Source of the DNA: Clostridium cylindrosporum DSM 605
GTDB lineage: Bacteria; Bacillota; Clostridia; Clostridiales; Caloramatoraceae
Length of the DNA stretch: 64,000 bases
Direction of reading: 5' to 3'
NCBI RefSeq assembly: GCF_001047375.1
Contig: NZ_LFVU01000026.1
Location: 186,001-250,000, forward strand
In this document: positions 1 to 7,277 of the stretch, piece after piece
Layout: every line of letters starts with the position of its first letter
How positions within the stretch are numbered: the stretch's first letter is position 1
Position numbers and translations under genes: made by a program
The notes under the pieces: generated by a model
The model's input: the letters and a program-made list of their open reading frames with translations, nothing else
The model's database searches: none
Told to the model about the DNA's origin: nothing

Positions 1-560
1 TCCTTGATAATTAGGCGGTTTGCCATAGGACTACCAAGTAGAGAACCTGCTACAAGTCCAAATGTTGCTGCTGTTAAAGCTACTGTTAGAGCCTCAGGAT
101 ATCCAAGGGCCTCAATGCTAGGTGCTACAGCTGCTGATGTACCATGTCCACCAGTTAAAGCTGGAGATGCAGTAAGTAGTGCTAGAAGTGGATTAATTCC
201 TACGACTTTAGCAAGTCCAACAGCTACTACATTTTGAAGAACTGCAAAAACCGCTGCTATAAGTAGAAATATAAGTACTTTCTTGCCACCGATTTTAAGC
301 ATCTTTAAGCTTGCATTAAATCCAATAGTACAGAAGAACATAATTTGGAAAAATGTTTGTAATGTTGTATTGAATTCAAATGAAGCAACATTACTTTGTC
401 TTAGAATCATATGGATAATTGAAAATATAAGTCCTCCAATTACCGGTGAAGGTATTGCGTATTTAGAGAATAAACTAACTTTACTTTTAACTGCCTTACC
501 AAGTAAAAGGAAAATTACAGCCAATCCCATAGATTGAATCATATCTAATTGAATTGTCAT
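1..560 (-). CDS. gltS: Sodium/glutamate symporter GltS, partial (C-terminus off the window)
   Basis: Reading the reverse strand from the ATG at 560-558 gives an open frame to the window edge of about 186 residues, MTIQLDMIQSMGLAVIFLL and onward. It has alternating hydrophobic segments and the GltS hallmark LTGGHGTSAA, the glycine-rich re-entrant motif, near residues 135-145. GltS proteins are Na+-coupled glutamate importers of about 400 residues in the inner membrane, so roughly half is present. A strong AGGAGG site sits seven bases before the ATG. A near-consensus promoter and a folded leader lie upstream. The assignment to the family is firm; glutamate as substrate comes from family knowledge. 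Confidence 0.9.
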   Translation of the reverse strand, partial: MTIQLDMIQSMGLAVIFLLLGKAVKSKVSLFSKYAIPSPVIGGLIFSIIHMILRQSNVASFEFNTTLQTFFQIMFFCTIGFNASLKMLKIGGKKVLIFLLIAAVFAVLQNVVAVGLAKVVGINPLLALLTASPALTGGHGTSAAVAPSIEALGYPEALTVALTAATFGLVAGSLLGSPMANRLIIK

Positions 561-620
561 TTTAAAGCCTCCTAAAAGCTACGAAAATTTTTTTGAATCA
601 TTTTAATAACCTAAGATTTT

Positions 621-700
621 AGTTCTATATAAAAGCCTATTATAGGTGTAGTGTATAGAACTATATCGCTATGTTATTATATGAATAATAGGGTATTATT
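621..700 (-). promoter_or_regulatory. Structured 5' leader of gltS
   Basis: Between the predicted transcription start (about 744) and the gltS ATG lie about 184 nt without a reading frame. They hold a perfect 9-bp inverted repeat (621-629 with 654-662) enclosing a second small stem (636-640 with 642-646, CCTAT/ATAGG), and a perfect 7-bp hairpin at 684-700. No U-tract follows, so this is not a simple terminator. It could be a regulatory RNA element or an mRNA-stability structure. It does not match a riboswitch class I recognise. Confidence 0.4.
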
Positions 701-750
701 GTCTTGGTCTGACTATATTAGACAAATAATTTATAAGTTCGACATTCTGT

Positions 751-779
751 ATAATAATTCATTTTTAATGTAAAGTCAA
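751..779 (-). promoter_or_regulatory. SigmaA-type promoter of gltS
   Basis: On the reverse strand TTGACT (779-774) and TATTAT (756-751) are separated by exactly 17 bases, a near-consensus housekeeping promoter reading toward gltS. The expected start is near 744. Confidence 0.75.
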
Positions 780-808
780 TTAAAGGTTTAAATTTATGAT
801 ATTAATCT

Positions 809-845
809 AAAAAGGCTACATGTATTTAATATACATGTAGCCTTT
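809..845 (-). terminator. Rho-independent terminator of the 873-1298 gene
   Basis: A perfect 15-bp stem (811-825 with 831-845) with a 5-nt loop is followed on the reverse strand by a run of five T. It lies 28 bases past the stop of the reverse-strand gene at 873. Confidence 0.9.
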
Positions 846-872
846 GAATAGTATTCCTTAAGTTAATGCTTT

Positions 873-1298
873 TTATATCTCCATGTTTGATATAATGTCG
901 TCTATAGATACGTTTTCTAGTCCCTTAGGTATTTTAAAGTTAGGATTATCAAGTTCTCCTCCAAGACTCTTAAGAACCTGAATTGCTTTTTCAGCATCAG
1001 CTTCACTTGTCTCAACAATTACACAGCAATTAACATCTGCTATTTCCTCGAATCCTCCCATTCCACTAGCCATAGGACTTGCGGCTAAAAGAGGGTTAGG
1101 ATCATCATTCCTCTCTGATCCTAATACAAGTCCAGAAAGGTTAGGTGCACTTTGTGTACCAGCCATGTTCGTAGTTACATTTCCAGTAACATAGTGATCA
1201 TTTATATCTACATAAGCATTGGAAAATCCAGTGCTTTTCAGTTCTCTTACAGCTTGGTTAGCATTTTTAAATCCTTCAAAAAAGCACTTTATTTTCAA
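873..1298 (-). CDS. Small uncharacterised protein (possible YflT/general-stress-like alpha-beta fold)
   Basis: The protein has about 141 residues, no signal peptide and no membrane span. The N-terminus (FFEGFKNANQAVRELKSTGFSNAYVDI) and the later stretch with ETSEADAEKAIQVLKSLGG resemble the alternating beta-alpha layout of short YflT-like stress domains with a Gly/Met/Asn-rich middle. This is a fold impression only. The reading frame opens at GTG 1307, but the Shine-Dalgarno AGAGGTGA overlaps that codon. It is correctly placed six bases before TTG at 1298, so TTG is preferred. It is monocistronic, with its own terminator. A perfect dyad lies just upstream of the ribosome site. Confidence 0.6.
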   Translation of the reverse strand: MKIKCFFEGFKNANQAVRELKSTGFSNAYVDINDHYVTGNVTTNMAGTQSAPNLSGLVLGSERNDDPNPLLAASPMASGMGGFEEIADVNCCVIVETSEADAEKAIQVLKSLGGELDNPNFKIPKGLENVSIDDIISNMEI

Positions 1299-1310
1299 AG
1301 AAATCACCTC

Positions 1311-1340
1311 TCATATTCTAATGACATTATGTCATATTCA
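1311..1340 (-). promoter_or_regulatory. Operator-like dyad upstream of the 873-1298 gene
   Basis: ATGACAT-T-ATGTCAT (1321-1335) is a perfect 7+1+7 inverted repeat. It is flanked by the direct repeat TCATATTC (1311-1318 and 1333-1340). It lies between the ribosome site and a -10-like CATATTATAAT near 1365-1375, a position suited to a repressor. No regulator gene is adjacent. Confidence 0.35.
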
Positions 1341-1484
1341 TATAATATTTTCTCCATAGAGTTATTATAATATGCAGTATTTTTTCCAAGTTACTTAAAG
1401 TATAAATAATCTACTTTAGGTTATAAAATAATAACAAGGATTGTAGGGAAGTTATAGTTTTAAATATATAAAGGCGGTGAACAA

Positions 1485-3089
1485 ATGAAAAAGGTATCTA
1501 GTATTAATTTAAAGTTTATATTAATAATTATTTTACTTATAGGAGTTATAGTAGGTTCTTTCACAATAAATTTTAAAGGTAACAGTGAAACACAAGCAAC
1601 TTTTAAAGCGCAAAACATTAATGATATTATCCCAAAGCCTTTAAGTTATAAAAAAGGCGCAGGTAAGTTTATACTAAAAAAAGATGCTTTAATTTATGTA
1701 AAGGGAAATAGCGAAAAAGAAACAGAAGAAATTAGGAAAATTGCAGAATTTTTAAGAGGAAAATTAAAGCCTTCAACAGGTTTTGAGCTAAATATTATTA
1801 AAGGAGATAATCCTCCAGCAGGTAGTATTTATTTAACTACTGTAGGAGGAGAAGAAGGCATGGGCAATGAAGGGTATAGAGTTATAACCACTCCTGAAAA
1901 GGTTGAAATAATTGCATATAAGCCAGAGGGACTTTCAAGGGGAGTTCAAACATTAAGACAGCTACTACCACCTGATATTGAGAAAAGTGCTGTAGTTACT
2001 AATGTGGAATGGAGTATTCCAGTTTCAACAATAGATGATAAGCCTGAATATGGTTACAGAGGATTAATGATTGATGTAGCTAGACATTTCTTTACTGTAG
2101 ATGAAATTAAGCGTCAAATAGATCATGCAGCTCAGTACAAAATAAATAAAGTTCATTTACACCTTAGCGACGATCAAGGATGGCGCTTAGAAATAAAAAA
2201 ATGGCCAGACTTAACCACTATAGGTGGAAGTACACAGGTTGGTGGTGGACCTGGAGGGTATTATACACAGGAGCAATTTAAAGATTTAGTTAAATATGAA
2301 TCTGAGAGATATGTGGAAATAATTCCTGAGTTTGATATGCCAGGTCATAGCAATGCAGCATTAGCTTCCTATGGATTTCTAAATCCAGATGGTAAAAAGA
2401 AGCCTTTATATACAGGTACAAAGGTAGGATTTAGTTCTTTTATGACACGTGATGAAAAAACATATGCATTTATTGATGATGTAATTAGGGAAGTTTCTGA
2501 AATATCACCTTCAAAATATATTCATATAGGAGGAGATGAGGCAGAGGCTACTAAAAAGCCAGAATATGATTATTTTGTAGGTAGGGTATCTGAAATAGTT
2601 AAGAAGTATGGAAAAACTCCAGTAGGTTGGGACCCAATTGATACATCCTCTACAATAGATTCAAGTGTAGTACTTCAAAATTGGAAGGATTCAAATACAG
2701 TAGCTAGAGAAAAAAATATGAAGATGATTATATCAATTGCGAAAAAGGCTTATTTAGATATGAAATATAATGAAAATACACCATATGGACTAAACTGGGC
2801 AGGGTACATTCCAGTAGAAACTGCATATAAATGGGATCCTACTGATTATGCTCCAAAGGAATTAGTTTTAGGTGTAGAAGCACCATTATGGACAGAAACA
2901 ATTGCTGATGTAAAGGCTATGGACTATATGATATATCCAAGATTATTAGGTTATGCTGAAATAGGCTGGACACCTAAAGCCTCTAGAGATTGGAATGAGT
3001 ATAAGATTAGACTGGAAAAGCAAGGTGAAAGAATGAAAAACCAAGGAATAAATTACTACAACGATAGTAGTATATGGGGAACTAAATAA
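1485..3089 (+). CDS. Family 20 glycoside hydrolase, exported beta-N-acetylhexosaminidase
   Basis: The protein has 534 residues. A hydrophobic segment at about 9-27 acts as a signal peptide or membrane anchor, so the enzyme works outside the membrane. Residues of roughly 45-180 fit the GH20b accessory domain. The catalytic barrel follows with HLHLSDDQGWRLEI (from about 225), EIIPEFDMPGHS, and IHIGGDEAEAT. D351-E352 is the catalytic Asp-Glu pair of substrate-assisted GH20 catalysis. It would release terminal GlcNAc/GalNAc from chitin fragments, glycans or murein. The start is supported by AAAGGCGGTG upstream. A single gene with its own terminator. The exact substrate is not visible. Confidence 0.9.
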   Translation: MKKVSSINLKFILIIILLIGVIVGSFTINFKGNSETQATFKAQNINDIIPKPLSYKKGAGKFILKKDALIYVKGNSEKETEEIRKIAEFLRGKLKPSTGFELNIIKGDNPPAGSIYLTTVGGEEGMGNEGYRVITTPEKVEIIAYKPEGLSRGVQTLRQLLPPDIEKSAVVTNVEWSIPVSTIDDKPEYGYRGLMIDVARHFFTVDEIKRQIDHAAQYKINKVHLHLSDDQGWRLEIKKWPDLTTIGGSTQVGGGPGGYYTQEQFKDLVKYESERYVEIIPEFDMPGHSNAALASYGFLNPDGKKKPLYTGTKVGFSSFMTRDEKTYAFIDDVIREVSEISPSKYIHIGGDEAEATKKPEYDYFVGRVSEIVKKYGKTPVGWDPIDTSSTIDSSVVLQNWKDSNTVAREKNMKMIISIAKKAYLDMKYNENTPYGLNWAGYIPVETAYKWDPTDYAPKELVLGVEAPLWTETIADVKAMDYMIYPRLLGYAEIGWTPKASRDWNEYKIRLEKQGERMKNQGINYYNDSSIWGTK

Positions 3090-3098
3090 GAATAATTA

Positions 3099-3137
3099 AA
3101 AAACAGTCTGAAGAAAGTATTTATCAGACTGTTTTTA
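3099..3137 (+). terminator. Terminator after the GH20 gene
   Basis: Stem AAAACAGTCTGA / TCAGACTGTTTT (about 3100-3111 with 3124-3135) with a 12-nt loop is followed by TTTTATTTT. Confidence 0.85.
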
Positions 3138-3255
3138 TTTTGATATATCCTAGCAGGAATAATTAGGGTTATCATACAAATGAACTAGTATAATTTTGAT
3201 ATAATGAAGATAAAGTTAAGACTTAATAATAACTATAGAATTTTGGAGGGTGTTT

Positions 3256-3963
3256 ATGGAATTCGAAGATAAAGTTGTAGTTGTCACAGGTGGAGCTACA
3301 GGGATTGGTAAAACTATATGTGATGAGTTTAGAAAAGCTGGAGCAATAGTTTGTACAATTGATAAGGATAATAATGAATACTTCCTAGGTGACATAGCTG
3401 ATGAAAGAACACTTAAAGAATTTGCTGAAAAGGTGATTTCAGATTATGGAAGAGTAGATTGCCTAATAAACAATGCAATGCTTAGTAAAGGCGGAATATT
3501 AGACTGTTCCTATGATGATTTTAATTATGTGCTACGTGTAGGAGTTAGTGCGCCATTTATGCTTTCAAAGCTTTTTTCTGAGCATTTTACACCAGGTGCA
3601 AGCATCATAAACATATCTTCCTCCCGTGATAGGATGAGTCAGCCTAATACAGAAAGTTATACTTCAGCTAAAGGGGGCATATCAGCTTTGACACATGCTT
3701 TAGCAGTGAGTTTTTCTGGGAAGGTACGTGTAAATTCAATATCCCCAGGTTGGATAGACAATTCATTTACAGTATATGATGATGCAAACGCATACCAACA
3801 TCCTGCTGGTAGAGTAGGAAATCCAATAGACATAGCAAATATGGTTCTTTATTTGTGTAGTGATAAAGCAGGGTTTATTACAGGTGAAGATATTTGCATC
3901 GATGGAGGTATGACAAAACAGATGATTTATCATGATGACCTTGGGTGGAAATTAGATTTATAA
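3256..3963 (+). CDS. Short-chain dehydrogenase/reductase
   Basis: A cytosolic 235-residue SDR. It shows the dinucleotide-binding TGGATGIGKT near residues 8-17, NNA near 75, the SSS stretch of the catalytic serine, and YTSAK with Y135 and K139. The late ITGEDICIDGG is typical of classical SDRs. ATG 3256 is preferred over the in-frame GTG at 3250 because GGAGGG overlaps the GTG and is well spaced for the ATG. An extended -10 (TGATATAAT, 3197-3205) lies upstream. It heads an operon with an ABC exporter 13 bases downstream, so it might modify the exported compound. Substrate unknown. Confidence 0.88.
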   Translation: MEFEDKVVVVTGGATGIGKTICDEFRKAGAIVCTIDKDNNEYFLGDIADERTLKEFAEKVISDYGRVDCLINNAMLSKGGILDCSYDDFNYVLRVGVSAPFMLSKLFSEHFTPGASIINISSSRDRMSQPNTESYTSAKGGISALTHALAVSFSGKVRVNSISPGWIDNSFTVYDDANAYQHPAGRVGNPIDIANMVLYLCSDKAGFITGEDICIDGGMTKQMIYHDDLGWKLDL

Positions 3964-3976
3964 GGAATGATTAATT

Positions 3977-4981
3977 ATGATAAAAGTAAGTAATTTAAGA
4001 AAAAATTATGAGGTATACAAGCCTAAATACTCTGGTATTAGAGGATACATATTTAAAGAGAAAACAGAGGCTCAGGCTATAAAGGACATAAGCTTTGAAG
4101 TAGGAGCAGGTGAGATAGTAGGCTATATAGGTACTAATGGAGCGGGAAAGTCAACTACTGTAAAGATTCTTACAGGAATACTATCATCTACAAGTGGAGA
4201 TATATCTGTTTGCAATATGGATCCATTTAAAATGAGAAAAAAGCTAGCTCGAGAAATAGGTGTGGTTTTTGGTCAGAGAAATCAATTGTTTTGGGATTTA
4301 ACAGTTAAGGATACCTTTGAATTTAACAAAAGTATATATGAAATACCAGAAGGTGAATTTAAAAAACAACTAAATGTATTAAATGAGTGCTTTGACCTTG
4401 ATAAAATATACAATAAGCACGTAAGAAGGCTTTCACTAGGACAAAGAATGAAGGCTAACTTTGCGCTAAACTATCTTCATAAACCTAAGATAGTATTTTT
4501 AGATGAGCCTACAATTGGACTTGATTTAGTTATAAAGAATTCTGTAAGGGAGTTCATAAAATACGATAGCCAAAAAAACAATACAACAGTTATGTTTACA
4601 TCCCATGATATCTCTGATATAGATAGGATCTGCTCAAGAGTTATACTTATAGATGAGGGTAAAGTTAAGTATGATGGTGATAAGGATAGCTTAGCTACGG
4701 AATTTGATAAGTTATATTCAATAGAAATTAAGTTTTCAAAGGATATTAGTAAATTAGAAATAGAGAATTTAACTAGCTTAAAAGGTGTCACAGGAGCCCA
4801 GTTAAGCGGTGAGAATAGTATATTAATTAATTTCAATAATAACATAACAAGTCATATTTCAATAATAGATAATGCACTTAAAACCTATGGAGATATGGTT
4901 ATAGACATTGATATTATAAGGCCTCAATTTGAGAAAGCTGTTTATGAGCTATTTCAAAGTAGGGAGGGGAAAAATGAATAA
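3977..4981 (+). CDS. ABC transporter ATP-binding protein (ABC-2 exporter type, COG4586-like)
   Basis: A 334-residue ATPase. Walker A GTNGAGKST lies at about 51-59, the signature LSLGQRMKAN near 155, Walker B KIVFLDEPTIGLD, and the H-loop TSHDISDI. The C-terminal extension of about 90 residues and the two downstream permeases match the three-component COG4586/COG4587/COG3694 exporters. These are ABC-2 systems of mostly unknown substrate. The stop codon overlaps the next gene by eight bases, indicating translational coupling. The ribosome site (AAGGAATG) is modest, consistent with coupling to the SDR gene. Confidence 0.9.
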   Translation: MIKVSNLRKNYEVYKPKYSGIRGYIFKEKTEAQAIKDISFEVGAGEIVGYIGTNGAGKSTTVKILTGILSSTSGDISVCNMDPFKMRKKLAREIGVVFGQRNQLFWDLTVKDTFEFNKSIYEIPEGEFKKQLNVLNECFDLDKIYNKHVRRLSLGQRMKANFALNYLHKPKIVFLDEPTIGLDLVIKNSVREFIKYDSQKNNTTVMFTSHDISDIDRICSRVILIDEGKVKYDGDKDSLATEFDKLYSIEIKFSKDISKLEIENLTSLKGVTGAQLSGENSILINFNNNITSHISIIDNALKTYGDMVIDIDIIRPQFEKAVYELFQSREGKNE

Positions 4982-5759
4982 GTATATGAAGCTTATAGCT
5001 ATGAGCTTTAAAGAAAACACAGTCTATAGGTCAAAGGTCATTTTATATATTATAGGTGGACTCATTCAAGTTTTTATGTACTACTATATATGGAATGCGG
5101 TGTTTGATAATGGTGGAAATGTAATTGGAGGCTATTCACGACTGGAATTTATAACATATATAATAGTATCATTTTCATTATCAGGGGTAATGCCAAGTTC
5201 AGTATCTAATGCCCTGTCAAAGGACGTAAGGACAGGAGACATAGTTTCATTAATGACTAAACCTATATCCATAGACTATTACTACTTATTTTATAATATA
5301 GGAGATGGGATTATCACAGGTATATTTATGGGACTTCCACTATTTATTATAGGATATTTTTATTTAGGGGTAATGCTACCTTACAATATACTCACATTTA
5401 TAATAAGTTTAGCTTTAGGATTTGTTGTGGTTTTCTATCTAAACTTCATAATTGGACAACTTAGCTTTTTTACAACTAGTGTAGTTGGCATAGTTATAGC
5501 ATATCAAAGCGTATCTATGTTTCTTTCGGGAAGTATAGTTCCACTTAGCCTACTGCCAGGTAGCGTTAGAACAGTTATAGAGGTACTTCCATTTAAGTCG
5601 GGATTTTCTATTCCCTTAAATATATACCTAGGTAAAATATCCGGAGAAGAAGTAGTGTATAATATTTTATTTCAAGTGATGTGGATATTTATATTGAAAT
5701 TTCTCTCCGATAGAATATATAAACTTGGACTTGAAAAGAATTCAATATTAGGTGGATAG
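4974..5759 (+). CDS. ABC-2 type permease (COG4587-like)
   Basis: A 261-residue membrane protein with about six transmembrane helices, first of the two permeases that pair with the ATPase upstream. The start is ATG 4974, placed after AGGGAGGGG and overlapping the stop of the ATPase gene. An upstream in-frame ATG at 4929 lies deep inside the ATPase gene and has no ribosome site. The C-terminus (KLGLEKNSILGG) is like that of the family. The next gene starts one base after its stop. Substrate not predictable. Confidence 0.88.
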   Translation: MNKYMKLIAMSFKENTVYRSKVILYIIGGLIQVFMYYYIWNAVFDNGGNVIGGYSRLEFITYIIVSFSLSGVMPSSVSNALSKDVRTGDIVSLMTKPISIDYYYLFYNIGDGIITGIFMGLPLFIIGYFYLGVMLPYNILTFIISLALGFVVVFYLNFIIGQLSFFTTSVVGIVIAYQSVSMFLSGSIVPLSLLPGSVRTVIEVLPFKSGFSIPLNIYLGKISGEEVVYNILFQVMWIFILKFLSDRIYKLGLEKNSILGG

Positions 5760-5760
5760 T

Positions 5761-6539
5761 ATGAAAAATTATTTGAAAATTATTATGAAGATAATAAAGG
5801 TAAAGTTTTTATCCTGTTATGAATATAGAATAGACTTTTTCACTGGGATAATGTCCTCACTGGTGGTTCAGGTTACGAATATTTTGTTTTTATATATTAT
5901 ATTTGATAAGATTCCAAGGCTTAATGGATGGAGTCTTTATGAGACAGCTATATTGTCCTTTTCTGTAAGTCTTGCTATAGACTTTTATAAGCTTATATTT
6001 TCAGGATTAACTTATTTTCCTGATTATTATGTAAAGAGAGGACATTTTGATATTATTCTACTTAAGCCGATAAATGAGCTTTTGTTTCTAATTTTAGAAG
6101 GTATGCTGTTTACTAAGATATCAGGTATAATAGTTGACCTCATAATTCTTTTTATAGGGGTTAGTGGTGCAGGTTTTGGTATTGCGGAGTTTTTCGTTTT
6201 AGTTCTTACTAGCTTTATAGGGTCTTTAGTTATGGGAGCCTTACTTATCATATTTTGCTATATAAGTTTTTTACAACAGAGGTTTTTGCAGCTATAAAGA
6301 TAATCAGCAATGTATGTGAGTTTTCTAAATACCCGGCTACAATATATCCAAATGCTATAAATGTTTTATTTACCTTTATACTTCCTTTATTTATAGTTGG
6401 ATTTATTCCAGTTAGCTACTTTAAAGGTAGTGATATTACTATATTTATAGCACCTGTTTTAGTATCAGTAGCAATTATTGCACTAGCCTTAGTTCTTTGG
6501 AAAAAAGGACTTACAAAATATCAAAGTACAGGATCTTAA
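5761..6539 (+). CDS. ABC-2 type permease (COG3694-like), reading frame interrupted at a slippery site
   Basis: The second permease is split over two frames. Frame one runs from ATG 5761 (after AGGTGG) and would stop at 6297 after 178 residues, ending RFLQL. The family continues in the -1 frame with TTEVFAAIKII...EFSKYPATIYPNAI and finishes GLTKYQSTGS, a typical COG3694 ending. Joined, the product is about 260 residues, the normal family length. The two frames meet at T TTT TTA (6267-6273), a perfect -1 slippery heptamer in the zero frame. Either the gene uses programmed frameshifting, or one T was lost from a T7 run by mutation or sequencing error. All other operon members are intact. Confidence 0.75.
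6267..6273 (+). other. Candidate -1 ribosomal frameshift site U UUU UUA
   Basis: The zero frame reads AGT TTT TTA CAA. A one-base backward slip on TTT TTA resumes at ACA ACA GAG and restores the permease. The heptamer is of the X XXY YYZ class. I did not identify a clear stimulatory hairpin downstream. Confidence 0.45.
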
Positions 6540-6543
6540 ATAT

Positions 6544-6575
6544 AAAAAGGACTTACTAAAATGTAGTAAGTCCTT
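6544..6575 (-). terminator. Terminator between convergent ABC exporter operon and nitroreductase
   Basis: A perfect 12-bp stem (6547-6558 with 6564-6575) and 5-nt loop. The T-run (AAAAA at 6544-6548 on the plus strand) favours termination of the reverse-strand gene, but the stem can serve both directions. Confidence 0.85.
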
Positions 6576-6586
6576 AAATGTTTCAC

Positions 6587-7111
6587 CTATCTATTAGTAA
6601 AACCGTTAAAGTGAACCTTGTCATACAGTAAATCATTATCTTCATAGGCCTTTTTATCCTCAGCTGGATAGCCTACTGCTATAATGCATTCCACTGCATA
6701 AGTATCAGGAAGATTAAACAGGTTCTTTACATAGTCCTCTGACATTCCTTCTTCACTAAATCTTTGTCTAGTTTGAATCCAGCATGAACCAAGTCCCATA
6801 GAATGTGCTGTAATATGTATTATAGATGCTGCAATAGAAGCGTCTTCTATCCACACGTCAGAGCGTTCCGTATCTGCAATTACTACTATGCACAGTGGTG
6901 CTTCTTCTAGAAACTGACTTCCATGCCTTTTACTTTGGGATAGTTTCTTAAGCAGCTCTTTATCTGTAACAGCTATAAATTCCCATGGTCTTTTGCTTCT
7001 AGATGATGGAGCTAAAAGTGCAGATTTTAAAAGTGTATCTACTTTTTCCATTTCTATTTCTTTATCTTGATATTTTCTTATGCTTCTTCTTGATTTTAAT
7101 AATTCAATCAT
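6587..7111 (-). CDS. Nitroreductase-family FMN oxidoreductase
   Basis: A 174-residue cytosolic flavoprotein. It shows the nitroreductase start ELLKSRRSIRKYQDKEI, the FMN-contacting APSSRSKRPWEF near 36-47, and the later SMGLGSCWIQ and IIAVGYPAE. Members reduce nitro compounds, quinones or flavins with NAD(P)H. It is short for the family and probably a homodimer. The ATG has a strong AGGAGG upstream. It is a single gene between terminators; the physiological substrate is unknown. Confidence 0.9.
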   Translation of the reverse strand: MIELLKSRRSIRKYQDKEIEMEKVDTLLKSALLAPSSRSKRPWEFIAVTDKELLKKLSQSKRHGSQFLEEAPLCIVVIADTERSDVWIEDASIAASIIHITAHSMGLGSCWIQTRQRFSEEGMSEDYVKNLFNLPDTYAVECIIAVGYPAEDKKAYEDNDLLYDKVHFNGFTNR

Positions 7112-7236
7112 TTTAAAAACCTCCTATAAAATTAAATCCCTTAAAATATTAAAAATAATTATAGCATAAGTGGCGTAGATTTTTTCAAGGTCTTCATAGG
7201 TATCATACAAAAATTTGTACACATTTATTTTATTGA

Positions 7237-7267
7237 AAGGGGTAGAGAAACCTATATCTCTACCCCT
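7237..7267 (-). terminator. Terminator of the BcrAB-like ABC operon
   Basis: GGGGTAGAGA (7239-7248) pairs perfectly with TCTCTACCCC (7257-7266). On the reverse strand it is followed by TTTCAATAAAA. It lies 11 bases past the stop of the permease. Confidence 0.8.
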
Positions 7268-7277
7268 ACTTAATATA

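Noticed and set aside
4..537. Forward open frames over the gltS region
   Set aside because: They are antisense to a clear GltS frame on the reverse strand with ribosome site and promoter; their sequences are low-complexity and family-less.
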